In this document: positions 23,901-34,586 of the stretch, in pieces | How positions within the stretch are numbered: the first letter of the stretch is position 1 | Layout of the letters: each line of letters begins with the position of its first letter | Assembly: GCA_014549065.1 (NCBI GenBank) | Contig: JACDOX010000003.1 | Span: 11,756,805-11,820,804 of the forward strand | Source of the DNA: Cardinalis cardinalis | Lineage: Eukaryota; Chordata; Aves; Passeriformes; Cardinalidae | Reading direction: 5' to 3' | Length of the DNA stretch: 64,000 nucleotides | Program-made: the position numbers and the translations under genes | The notes under the pieces: generated by a model | Databases searched by the model: none | Told to the model about the DNA's origin: nothing | The model's input: the letters and a program-made list of their open reading frames with translations, nothing else

Positions 23901-26900
23901 TCCTGTTTGTAGTCAAAACATTCCACAAATTCATAATTTAGAGATGTTTTTGCTGGAACAGCACTGTTACACACTCTGTCTTCCTTCTACATAACAAAAT
24001 ATGTCCTTTTGACTTCTGAAATAATGGATACTTTAACAGACCTTAAAACGGATCTTGTTTCTCTATTGAATTTCCAGGGATCAGGTTTTGCATATTGTAC
24101 CAGAAACAATTCAGCAAGTCCAGCATCTTCAACTTCTTTGCAGTACTTTCACGGTNAGTAAAAATAACTACATGTGCCCGACAAGCAAAGTGGAGTCTTG
24201 GGCTGCAAAACAGATATGCATGTAGTTTTTGATAGGAGTGAAGGTTAAAGTAAACTAGAAAAAGGTTTATTTAACTTTTTTTTGGTCTTAATGTAGCATG
24301 GAATTCCCCTTCTACTATCTGAAGGAATTTGTATGAAAATGTTAGTTTCTTTGAATGGCTGTGTGAAAATGCTGCCCCTTATCAGTGGTGCCTGAGTCAA
24401 TAAAAACACTAAGTCTGTGCTGTGTGCTCTATGAACAGATGACTGGAGAGTGATCAGAACAATTTGAAGGAAATCTTCTTTCATTTGTTGATATGCAACT
24501 ACTCTAATATAGTTGTCATTCTGAAACCAGAGCNTCATTTGTGCATTTCTTTCTTCTCTGCACAGCTGGACTTGTGGAAACCTCTGCTGCCTGAAGACAT
24601 CAGGGCTGGGGAAGACCTGCACATAAGGGTCCCTGCCCCTCTGGTGCAGGAGGTGAAAGACAGCTTAGCTCAGCATATGATCTCTTACAGGTACAATCTC
24701 TATCTAATGCTTTGATAGGGAAGGCTGGCTCTAATAATCTTCCTTGCTATCAGAACAGGACCAAGCCCCATCTGATAAACAGTCAGATAATGCTGGCAAT
24801 AGAACCCAACCTTTGTTCCAAATGCCTCCAACTTACCTTGACCAGCCAAACACAGAGATGCTGTATGAATCCTTAAAAGCCCATTCCCCTCTGCCCTATG
24901 TATTTACCTTCCACCTAGCCTGGACTCTGAATCTGGAGCTGGAACCTGAGCCCAATCTCTCTTGTCTCCTGCTGTGGCCTTCTCAGTGGTCACTGAGAGG
25001 ATGGCGCTCAGATATAAGACTCGATTTTTTAGTCTGAACTCAAGAGGCCAAACTTAGTGTAACCACTACTTTTAAGAGCGCTTTCCAAGAGCATGCTTTG
25101 CTCTTGGAAAGCATGGATATCTGAACGGAGGGTCCTTCCACATCTGGAGAGCCCAAAGGTTTAATTGGTTTCACTGCAGGGAAACAGTGTCTAGCTCCCC
25201 TTTTCCCTTTCNCGTCTCTTGTTACTCCTCTGGTTTGGAGAAGAGATCTTTCAAAGTGAATAAACAGCCACTTTCTTCAAAAGCTTCACTTTTCTACCCC
25301 TATCCCCTTCACCAGGCTGGAGAGAATTTCCTGGCACCATCCACCCAAAGAGACACATCCCAGCTTGGGACAAAGATCCCAGTGGCAGGTGGGCACTATG
25401 CACACAACTGGGAGCCACAACCTGCAAATGTCCCACAATGTTTTATCACAGCTACGTCTTCCCTTACTCACAACCAGAAGATCTAATCCAGATACAAACA
25501 GTGTTTATAAAGGAAAATGGGATTAANTAAGAGCTATTCCTCACATAGTCCTGTTCCCTTTTGGAACTGACTTTTTCAGGTAACCAGTAGCTAATTTAAT
25601 TTAGCTGTATTTAGTATAAATAACCCTGTAGTCATTCAGGGCTGATGACAAAAGGTCTATGGACATACACTGACATTAACCAATCAAAGATGAGTTTAAG
25701 AAGGATTGGNGTCACTTCAAAGCTGTTTTGAGTTAAAGCTGATCTTGACATCCTGCATCTTGCCTGACAAGTTCCTTCAGTAAGTGTGATGACCTGACAA
25801 CCAGAGATGAAGAGATACAAGGTTGGAGCCANTACAAATTATCTAGCATGAGGTTTAGATATTCAGTACTTAGACAACATTCCAGAAGATATTTAACTAC
25901 TTTTTTATGTCAAGACTCTTCATTTTTTAATGATTTCAACTGATTCTAGTGGAAATTTAAATACTAAACTGAAATTAGCCTCTCAACTTTGTTTTCCCTT
26001 GGCCAGAACTGTTTCTACCTTATATAGGGTTCTAAAGAAAGAGTAGTAATTATTAGTCATGATGACAATTTTGGGTGTGTATTGCAAAGAGGCTGAGATG
26101 AGTACAACAATAACAGAGTCAAAGTTCCTATAACATATTCAAAACAGGAACCACCCTTTAGAAGGCAGCTGGCATGCAGGGAAGGCAAGACAGCAGTCAG
26201 GTATATAATGATAGAGACATAAATGACAAACTATAATAAGGACATCAATATTCCTACTGTGTCAGAGTCTGTGGTTTGAATTCTCCAGAGCACTGATAAG
26301 GTATTTTGTGTGTGTGGTTTCACTTCATGGAAATTTTCACTGNCTGAATTTTAGTTTGAAGTTTAGATGTGAATAAACATCAAAGCTCAGACTGAAAGTT
26401 TAAAAAGTTTCTTACATGCAGTTCCCAGAAATGCTTATAAGTGCCACTGTCAGCAGAAAGGCCTGTTAGCACTTCCAGCATGTGAGATGAACAGCATTGG
26501 AGCTACCTTTGCAATTGTCTTATCACAAGCATTTACAATGAGCACAGATTTGCAGCAGTTACCAGGGGCTGATTGCAGTGAGAAAGAACAGCCTCTCATC
26601 CAAAGTCCACTGAAGCCAAGGAAAAGGTTTTATTGACTCCCTGAATCACGGAATCATGCCTGTGTTTATACTAGTTTGAGCTATTTTTGTATTTTTGAAA
26701 AGCAAAAAAAGCTATTTGAAGGAAATAAGGAGTTTTTTCTGATTTTTGCAAATTGCAATGAATATTTCTGTGAAATCTTTGCAAATTCAAAATGCCTCAA
26801 TAAAATACAATAAAATCTTATCTTAAATTTTTCTCTTTCACTTCCTATTCCCAAAGGTGGTATTTTTGGAATTTTGCTCAAAAATAGAAGTGATGAAGAA

Positions 26901-29900
26901 AATAAAATCTTGAAATTTTTTCTTGGTAGAAAATTGAAACTTTAAAAATCTGGTAAAAATTATTCTTGTTAAAATCCTGTGAAAATCTCAGTACTTTGAA
27001 CTTTGCTTTACATGAAAGTAACTATAATGCTGAAGGGTGATGATCTTGCCAGGCAAATCACAATAGAAGAGGTAAATCCTTTTGTTTGCTGATGTAAGCA
27101 ATGAACCCACCATGACAGTTCTGCAGCCACTGTTTGTAATTGTTTTCTCTTCTATCTTCCCTTTCCCCATCCTTCAGAGTCCTAATACCTGATGTGCAGA
27201 AACTCGTGGATCAGAGCATGCCAAGNGAGAAGAGCAGCCACAGAGAGGTCTCAGGAGGTTATATCTACACTGAATACCATCCAATGGAAGAGGTAAAGAA
27301 AAANCTATGTCTGCTTGTGTACTTTGTTGTTTTCTGTTCTGTAAATGCCACAGGCAATTCTGTGTTTGCAGAAAGCTCAGCTAAAGTCAGTGGACCTCTT
27401 TCTGACTTTCTTCTTTAAAGAATCAGTCCTTACTCTTTGACTAGAATCCTAGCCTGGTTGAATTGAATATGGATTTGCCATTGATTTTTATTAAATCTGC
27501 AATTCTTAACNGAACAAAATGTAAATGTTCTGTGCAAAGCAGCTGCACTGTTTTGCAGATAATATTCTGTGTTTCTTTTGGCTGGTTTGCTACCTTTCTA
27601 CCCTGTCATTCTTTGTTATTTAGTATTTATTCATTTAAATCCCAGATTGTTTGGTGCTGAGGCAATTGTGAAGNGCAATGACTATTGTGGTGTATGGAAT
27701 CCCAGTGGGGAAGAAGAAGTGAACAGCGGGATATCTGTAGAAAGAATTAATTTAAGGGCAGGGTTTGGACATTTTGGGAGAAAACAGTGTCTTAGGGGTG
27801 GGCAGTGATGATTCCTCGGTGCCACGTTTCACACACCAGTTGGCAAACCTGGACAAAAGCAGTGTGTGGTGGCAATTCTTTCTCCTAGCTGCATAATAAA
27901 AATGAGAGAACAAAGNCAACCTTCATGTAGGTTTTGCTTGAGCTACCCATTGTGGATGACTGCTGCTGTCTCAGATGTGGAAAATCAGTGCTGATAGGGA
28001 AGAGACAGTAATATTGAAGAGTTGATGGTGTGGCTTCATGTCTGGTGAGCTCACCAGGAGGATGCCCAATAGGATGGGCATGTTGAATGAGATCCAGAAT
28101 GGAGTATCTGTGTCNCATTGCAGCAATGTTCCCTTTTAACACCCAGTGAGATACAGCCACGCCTTTGCACAGAGGCATGTGAAATACCTTCCATGCCTGT
28201 AAGTGACACCACAGATTGAAATAAACTCTGAGGAAAATGTTGCTTGTCTAAACAAAAGAAAATGCTTTAATCTGGAAATGGAAGTGGGAAAGAGAAGGAA
28301 ACTCCCATTTTGGACAAGAATTCTTTGCAACTATTTCAGATTTATCAATGGATGACTCAGATCCAGAAGAACAACAGTGAGCTGGTGACTCAGCACATCC
28401 TGGGGAAGACATTTGAGAATCGAACAATGTATTACCTACAGGTAAGGGAGGAAATTTCCCTTAATAATAAAACATAACTTAACAAAAAAAGAAAAGTACT
28501 TAGGAGAAGTCAGGATTCAGATGTTTGCTAAGATAGTGTTCATCCCAATCCACTGAAATAACAGGAGAAGGTTTTACTCCCCTACATTATGGTCAGTTTT
28601 GCCAGCTTTCACAGACACTATCATTATGAGCTTGCTNTTGCTATTATGTACTGAAAACAACAAATTTAACTGAAGCCTTGTTTAGAAATACAAATCAAGC
28701 TGAAACTAGCTTGGCAACAGCTGTGTGTGAGGATAAAGACTTTTAGTTTGTTATTTTTATTACCTTTTACAGCAGATAGCCTTTCTGCTAGCAGTATTCC
28801 ATGACTTTTTTATTGGACACACTAGCAAAAACCATAGTCTTAATATCTGAGTTAGTTATTGCCTAATCTGTTCCTATCATTGAGNAGTATTAGACACCCT
28901 GCCTTTTTGTTACTGCCTTTCTAAAAAAAAAAATTTAAAAATCTTCAACTGAGAGCAACCACTCCTGTGAATGATGAATGCAGATGGAAAAGGAAAAAAA
29001 GAAACTGTTCTATTAACTGTTCTATTGACACTTCTGCACAACAGACACTTTAAAATTCATGTCTTGTAATATTATTAAGATGGGGTTATAAGGAAAAAGA
29101 GCTTGTCATAAAAATGTCAGTAATAATAATAATAATAATAGTAATAATAATAATAATAATCTCAGATGGCTCAATGGCATATCATGGCACATCTTTTCCT
29201 TTCTTGTATTACATTAAGGTATTTTATTGTAATGTAATAGTTTTTAAATGGTCACATTTACATTCTCTTAGATCAGCCAACCATCAAATAAAACCAAAAA
29301 GATAATTTGGATGGACTGTGGGATTCATGCCAGAGAATGGATCTCTCCAGCCTTCTGTCAGTGGTTTGTGAAAGAAGTGAGTCCTTACTCTTCCATTTAG
29401 ATAATAACCAAACCACATCACTTTGGATGCTTCAGTTATCTTTTCTACTGTGGTACCAAGTATTATGCTTTTCTCTTAAAATATGATTTTCAAAATTAGT
29501 GTATGATACAGATATCTGTGGAGACCAAAATACAAATCATGGTTTGAGATATGGGACAATATTAATTAATGAGCCAATTCCTCCACCTGAATGTTTCCAA
29601 AGCTTCCCAAAACTTGGTATCAACCCCTCCTTTTCTCACAATGGCTGTTAGATCANGCCCTTCTCTATCAAAAAGTCACAGTACTCCTGAAATAAAGAAA
29701 TCCTAATCTATGATATNGCAATGTTCCATGTGTATAGAAAAAGTACCTGGGGATCAAGTAGATNTTAGGTACCATGATAATATCCAGGAGTGAGTAATCA
29801 CCTGTTCATAGCTCAAAACTCTCTCTTTGCAGTGATTACCACCAAATTCTCTGCTCAGTGCTCTGTATGTTTTCTTTTCAGATTCTTCAAAATTACAAAA

Positions 29901-32900
29901 CTGATCCAAAGATAAGCAGATTTCTGCAGAATTTGGACTTCTATGTCTTGCCAGTCCTCAATATTGATGGCTACATCTATTCCTGGGAAAAAGTAAGTAG
30001 TGAAAATCCAAGAACTAGACTGAAAGTAAGATGTGCCCAGCATATTTTGTTACTTTTAGATAGGGTCATAGCAATTAAACAGAAAACAGTGATACTCACA
30101 TAAATCCTCTCATGGCAGAGATATTTTGTTTCTTCTGGCAAATCAGTGATCACTTGAAATGAGCTAAATATTGCTAGCAAACATCACAAGAAGACAAAAC
30201 CACAAGATCAATTGTTTTTGGGTTTCTGGGGATGGGATTACTTCTTTGATAACAGCTCAAGGCTTGGTTGATAGACTTAAGTATGTCTGGAAGAGTTAAT
30301 CATTCTTCACAAAAGATGTCAAGTAGCAGATGGGTCCTAGAACCTTCGCACGGCACAGGAGGAGAGTTGGTNAAATAACAGGCTATTCAGTTATGAAAGA
30401 GGTGTGACCTCCCAAATAATATTCTGATATGGAGAATAATGCAAAATGTTGGCCTTCAGCCACTCCCACCATGCTTTTANGCCCCTGTGCCCAGTTGAAG
30501 CACCTTTAAATGCAGGTGGATGGCCCATGGCTACCATCATGTGGATCAGGCTGTCTCCCACCTTGCTCCCTGGCAGGTGTGGGGCATACCAATCACTGCA
30601 CTTGGATGCCCAGGTAATTCAGCTGGGAAGTTCATGCAGGTAGTGCAGTGAGGTCTGCAGAGAANCTGTATAGCTGGGAGTGTAGCAGGGAACCAGCAGT
30701 AGCAAGATTAGCTGATAAAAAAAGAATTTATCTTCCTGAATCTGAAATATACTCTCTTATCCCTCACAATGCCTTGCTTAGCAGTGCCACACTGCACAGA
30801 AGCAGTTGAGTACTACAGAAAAAGCATACTTAAAAAAAAAAGTCAGAGGTTTATTTCAGGCTGCACACAGGTTTGTGGCTGATGACAGCCTGTCCGTAGT
30901 CGATGAATTGTTCTGTCACTGAGCTTTATCACCCTTGCACAAGGAGTTGTACTCTTACAATACCAGAGTTAGTTAGAATGCAGAGGTCAAAAAAAAAAGG
31001 GGGGGGATATTTACACCATATAATCACTGGGCCATATGGGTCATTGAGTGTTTAACTATGTAACAGAAGTTACTTTTCTTCAGGATCGTTTGTGGAGGAA
31101 AAGCCGCTCTCCGTATGAGAATGGCGCCTGCTATGGCACAGATCTGAACCGAAACTTCAATTCATCCTGGGGCAGTACGTTTGAAGTATTTCAGATCATG
31201 AACACAAAAGTAAAGCAAGAGTAATAACTAGTTTCTGAAGTAAAATGTAGTCCTATAAGAAAGGGATATTCACTTTGTTGTCATCAAGGCATATGCAAAA
31301 ATAAAATCCTGGTTTGTCAAAATACTAACTCATTGACTTTCCACTGGCACTTATTTTTGTGAGCAGAAAATTTCTCTTATGTAACTATACCTCTAACTCA
31401 CCACAGGAGCAAGCATCGGCTCTAGGCAGGAATGTTAAGAGTTAGTCACTTAACAGCCAGTATTTACATTTGCCATGAATTTCAAGGAGCCTCCAAAGCA
31501 TCCCTGGCNTGTGGTACACTGTGGTGGTGTCAGAGTGCTTTCATTGCAGCCATCCTGTAAATGCGTAATAAATATTTTAGTCTTGCATCAAATTTTAGTT
31601 GCTACCTACTGAGTGTAATGCTAAAGTCCCACTGAGCTGTCTAGTCCCCTGCCCACATAAACACATGCCTTAATACTCCAAGGTAAATTTCCCAGCTCCC
31701 TCTGAACTGGTGTTCTATATTTCTCCATTGATTCAGTGTTTGTATTCCCCCCCAGGTGTTGGTGTATCCTTTAACTGCAGCAGTGATGTCTTCTGTGGAT
31801 CTGGACCAGAATCAGAGCCTGAGACAAGAGCTGTGGCTCAGTTTATCAAAAACAAGAAGGGTGACATTTTGTGCTATTTAACAATTCANTCCTATGGACA
31901 GCTCATCCTCACCCCATATGGTTCCACAACTAAACCTCCAAGTAACAATGAAGAACTGGTAGGGCAAAACATTTATCTTCTACCTTTGTTGAAAACAAGT
32001 ACAGGCAGTAGCATGTGGTGCAATTTTACTTGCACTCTTGCCTTTCCTTCAGGGGAGCTGGGCTTGTTCAGGGACTTGGCTTGAACAGAGTTACTGCTTC
32101 TCTGTTTAGCATCAGTAAGGTTTATTTGCCCCAGAAATCCTAATTCTTCGTCTTAAATCAGGAAAACTGAACTACTACAGATAGGGTTAATGCAGAGCAA
32201 GGTAAGTGGAGAAGAGCACCAACTTTCACTGCAAACAAGAATGAATTTGAACTTTAGGATGCCAGCACATTATACACATACAGTTATCATGATTGTGTCC
32301 AGAAAGAGTATTCCAAACATGCTCAGAAAAACGGGAGCAAAGTAAGTACCTATTTCTTGGTTATTTCTTCCCTCAGTTTCTGAGTGTTCTGATTTAAGTC
32401 CACTTATGTGTGTATTTATGAAGATTCCAGTAGATGAAGCACTAGTCCAAGAGCATGAGGAATTTGGGTTTGGACTTCTTGTGAGTCATTGGAGAAGTCA
32501 TTTATTTTGTCTATAGATCAGTNTCTAAGGATAGTGGGATACAGAGTCTATGGTAATAAAACAAGTAAGAGGTCAATCACTGCTGTAAGTCAGTACCAGT
32601 GTGTTATATAGCATATTCTCCAAAATACAGGCTGTAGCTTTACAGTAAAGCAAATAGGATCTCTATCTAGTAGCAGAGTAATCTTTAAAATTTTAACACA
32701 ATTTGCATTAAAAGAAACAATTTGCTCAAATGTTTCTAATGCGTTCCTCTAAAGACCTGAAGCAATATCAAAACTTAAAGCTGATCATATGTAAATGTAA
32801 AGCTGAAAGTGACAAAAATNTTGGTCCACTCAAAATAATTGCCAAAGGTACTGCCACTGATGCCAAGGCTGTTCCTATTTTGAATTTCCAGATGCAAGTT

Positions 32901-34459
32901 GCAAAGGAAGCAGCTGCTGCATTGAAAGGAAAGTATGGGACCAGCTACAGAGTAGGATCAACTGCTTTAATTTTATGTAAGTTTTTTTATGCTTCCCTTT
33001 GACTGCTCTGTGTTTCAAAGAATTTTGTCACATGCATCAGCAAGTACTGTTTTGCTGAATTTCTACTTTGAGTAACATTTAAAGGGCTGGTTTGGTGCAA
33101 CATGTCAGCAGCAGTCATTTGAATACAAGATAACTCTGTCAGTTATAAAGCTGACTGCAGGAACGGACAAAGCACTGATCAGAAGCTAGTTCCTACATGG
33201 ATTCCTCACAGATCCATCACAGGGGACAGAAGGAGATTGGTGATAGATNATCCTGACCCTGCTGAAGTCAGCAGCAAAACTCCTATTTGTCTTCACCGGA
33301 ATCAAGCAAAAATTAAAATCCCAATCAGGTCTACAGTTACTTCATCAGACATAATCACATGGCAGCTGCTTACAATTCTGTGTGAAATATATTGGTTTNA
33401 GCCCTGTTCCTAATAGACTGGATGGCCACATCACAAACACATCATAGCTAATATGAGTTGACAGCCTTTACAAAGAGGATTGAAGGCCCTAGAGACTGCC
33501 TGGTAAACCCAATATTTTCCCAGTAGGCANTAAGTCCTGCTAGTCAGTGAGAACAGTAAGCAGTTGGCCCCAGAACCCATGTGGTTTGCATATTCCAGTG
33601 GCTGTCTCTGCCAGTCCCCAAATGCCAGTCCCAGAGGCACAGACTGTGTGAGCAATGCAGTGTAAGTGTAATACAACTTGCCTGTGCCTAGGGCTGCATT
33701 TTGCCAAGATTTGTACTTACACTGAATAGGTAAGAAAAACAATCCACAAGGAAGATGAACAGAGATATAGGGAGAAGCCAGAAATTTTTCAGATTTGACC
33801 AAAATTATGCTTAAAAAAAAAAAAAATATATATATATATATTCTAGTCAGTCTTCATGTAGGAAATTAAGTACAAAAACAGATAAATGTCCAATCCACCT
33901 TGTATCCCACACTAGTCATAGTAAAATGCTAAAAACACAGAATCCCTGAAAGTCATCTCTTGTTATTGTACAGTGCCATCTTATGAAGAACAGGGTCACT
34001 TAGGAAACTCCATATACGTTTAGTATAGCTAAGAATTACAGCACCTAGAAACTGTTNTCTGTGTCACAGTGATATATGGTTACTGCTTAGTTCAGGGATT
34101 CTGGTATAAAATTGTATTAACTCTAACAAGAAGTATTTTTAAAGAACCATGCTTAGTACAAATATCTCCTCTCTATTTTTAAATTCACAGACAGTAACTC
34201 AGGCTCCTCTCGGGACTGGGCGCACACAATTGGCATTCCACTCTCCTACACATTTGAACTGCGAGACACNGGCACTCATGGATTCGTTCTCCCTGCTGAC
34301 CAAATCCAGCCCACATGTGAGGAGACTATGCTGGCTGTGACAACGATCATAGACTNTGTTGATAAGAAGTACTTCACAAATGGAGATGTGGCGCTGACCT
34401 CCAGCAGCTTGGGCCTGAGCCTTTGTCTGAGCATTGTGCTTATATGGTCTGCTTCTTAA
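20821..34459 (+). CDS. CPO: Carboxypeptidase O (CPO), complete, with activation propeptide
   Basis: Eleven exons join in phase to 453 residues. In order: signal peptide (1 to about 20), M14A activation propeptide (about 27-116), and a zinc carboxypeptidase domain (about 122-424). Key residues by bovine CPA equivalence: zinc ligands His185 and Glu188 in HAREW, Arg243, Asn260-Arg261, the third zinc ligand at 313 (codon CAN), Tyr365 and catalytic Glu387 in FELRD. Arg372 in YSNSGSSRDW sits at CPA position 255, where CPO has Arg for acidic C-terminal substrates. The C-terminus has a spacer and a hydrophobic tail (438-450) with NGD at 428-430 as a possible GPI site. Known role: brush-border enzyme that trims C-terminal Asp/Glu from peptides. 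Human CPO lacks the propeptide, so this version looks like a classical zymogen. Length is near procarboxypeptidases (about 417) plus the tail. Confidence 0.96.
22549..22650. promoter_or_regulatory. Motif cluster in CPO intron 1 (repeated TGTTTAT and GTTGTAC palindrome)
   Basis: GATGTTTAT occurs twice about 23 bases apart, and a related GGTTTATT follows. TGTTTAT resembles FOXA sites. Next is a perfect 8-bp inverted repeat TGTTGTAC-n6-GTACAACA (22613-22634) and a further GTTGTACC copy. Enhancer function is only a possibility. Confidence 0.25.
24078..24153 (+). CDS. CPO: CPO exon 2 (propeptide)
   Basis: The acceptor is TGAATTTCCAG and the donor GTNAGT. It encodes RDQVLHIVPETIQQVQHLQL and onward, the first propeptide strand-helix (compare CPA EQVLRI...). 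It starts in phase 2 and ends in phase 0. The donor N at 24156 is intron position +3, where A or G is expected. Confidence 0.9.
24566..24690 (+). CDS. CPO: CPO exon 3 (propeptide)
   Basis: The acceptor is CTCTGCACAG and the donor GTACAA. It encodes LDLWKPLLPEDIRAGEDLHI and RVPAPLVQEVKDSLAQHMIS, matching the LDFW and VRVPF...V...L...GISY pattern of procarboxypeptidase activation domains. It ends in phase 2. Confidence 0.93.
25080..25112. repeat. Perfect 14-bp hairpin in CPO intron 3
   Basis: GCTTTCCAAGAGCA, loop TGCTT, TGCTCTTGGAAAGC. The arms are exact reverse complements and the loop is only five bases, so it folds very stably in RNA or single-stranded DNA. No known family was recognised. 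Confidence 0.85.
27178..27292 (+). CDS. CPO: CPO exon 4 (end of propeptide, start of mature enzyme)
   Basis: The acceptor is CCATCCTTCAG and the donor GTAAAG. It encodes VLIPDVQKLVDQSM, then SSHREVSGGYIYTEYHPMEE. Arg116 just before the mature domain is a plausible trypsin activation site. N at 27226 is a third base (AGN, Ser or Arg). Confidence 0.93.
28340..28441 (+). CDS. CPO: CPO exon 5
   Basis: The acceptor is CTATTTCAG and the donor GTAAGG, both in phase 0. It encodes IYQWMTQIQKNNSELVTQHI and GKTFENRTMYYLQ, matching the human EIYEWMREI and GVTYETHPMYYLK segments. Confidence 0.95.
29121..29160. repeat. TAA trinucleotide microsatellite in CPO intron 5
   Basis: A run of TAA/ATA units with one G interruption at 29141, ending about 110 bases before the exon 6 acceptor. 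Confidence 0.95.
29272..29376 (+). CDS. CPO: CPO exon 6 (HxxE zinc site)
   Basis: The acceptor is CATTCTCTTAG and the donor GTGAGT. It encodes KKIIWMDCGIHAREWISPAF and CQWFVKE. HAREW gives zinc ligands His185 and Glu188. It is nearly identical to the human segment. Confidence 0.97.
29882..29992 (+). CDS. CPO: CPO exon 7
   Basis: The acceptor is TCTTTTCAG and the donor GTAAGT, both in phase 0. It encodes LQNLDFYVLPVLNIDGYIYS, matching human LRNLDFYVLPVLNIDGYIYT. Confidence 0.97.
31084..31174 (+). CDS. CPO: CPO exon 8 (substrate-binding Arg/Asn)
   Basis: The acceptor is TTTTCTTCAG and the donor GTACGT. It encodes DRLWRKSRSPYENGACYGTD and LNRNFNSSWG, supplying Arg243 and Asn260-Arg261 (CPA Arg127, Asn144, Arg145). 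It ends in phase 1. Confidence 0.96.
31756..31958 (+). CDS. CPO: CPO exon 9 (third zinc ligand)
   Basis: The acceptor is TTCCCCCCCAG and the donor GTAGGG. It encodes CSSDVFCGSGPESEPETRAV and LTI-x-SYGQLILTPYGST, where x is codon CAN (31887-31889), expected His. Human has LTMHSYGQLILTPYG. Confidence 0.95.
32892..32976 (+). CDS. CPO: CPO exon 10
   Basis: The acceptor is AATTTCCAG and the donor GTAAGT. It encodes MQVAKEAAAALKGKYGTSYR and VGSTALIL, matching human ALKAKYGTNYRVGSSADIL. It ends in phase 1 within Tyr365. Confidence 0.95.
33813..33842. repeat. A(14) plus (TA)n microsatellite in CPO intron 10
   Basis: Fourteen A bases are followed directly by TA dinucleotides. Confidence 0.95.
34191..34459 (+). 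CDS. CPO: CPO exon 11 (specificity loop, catalytic Glu, GPI-type tail, stop)
   Basis: The acceptor is AAATTCACAG. It encodes YSNSGSSRDWAHTIGIPLSY and FELRDTGTHGFVLPADQIQP. The tail then reads KKYFTNGDVALTSSS and the hydrophobic LGLSLCLSIVLIW before TAA. Tyr365, Arg372 and Glu387 correspond to CPA 248, 255 and 270. N at 34270 is a silent third base; N at 34356 is a second base (codon TNT, residue 420). Confidence 0.96.
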
Positions 34460-34516
34460 AAATGGCTTAGAGAACCCAGCAAGAGGCTCACATGAAAAAT
34501 ATAATGTCCCCTCAAA

Positions 34517-34586
34517 AATAAAAAGTTACATCAGCAAAGGAATTAAATGTCAAGTATTTCAATAAAGGCTCATCCCAAAAAATAAA
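34517..34586 (+). terminator. CPO polyadenylation signals (three AATAAA hexamers)
   Basis: AATAAA occurs at 34517-34522, 34561-34566 and 34581-34586, which is 58-122 bases after the stop codon. T/G-rich sequence follows at 34590-34620. They imply a short 3' UTR of about 80-150 bases. Confidence 0.7.

Noticed and set aside
32455..32560. Possible third MIR-like copy in CPO intron 9 (GAGTCATTGGAGAAGTCATT)
   Set aside because: Only one MIR-like word is present and the core is missing.
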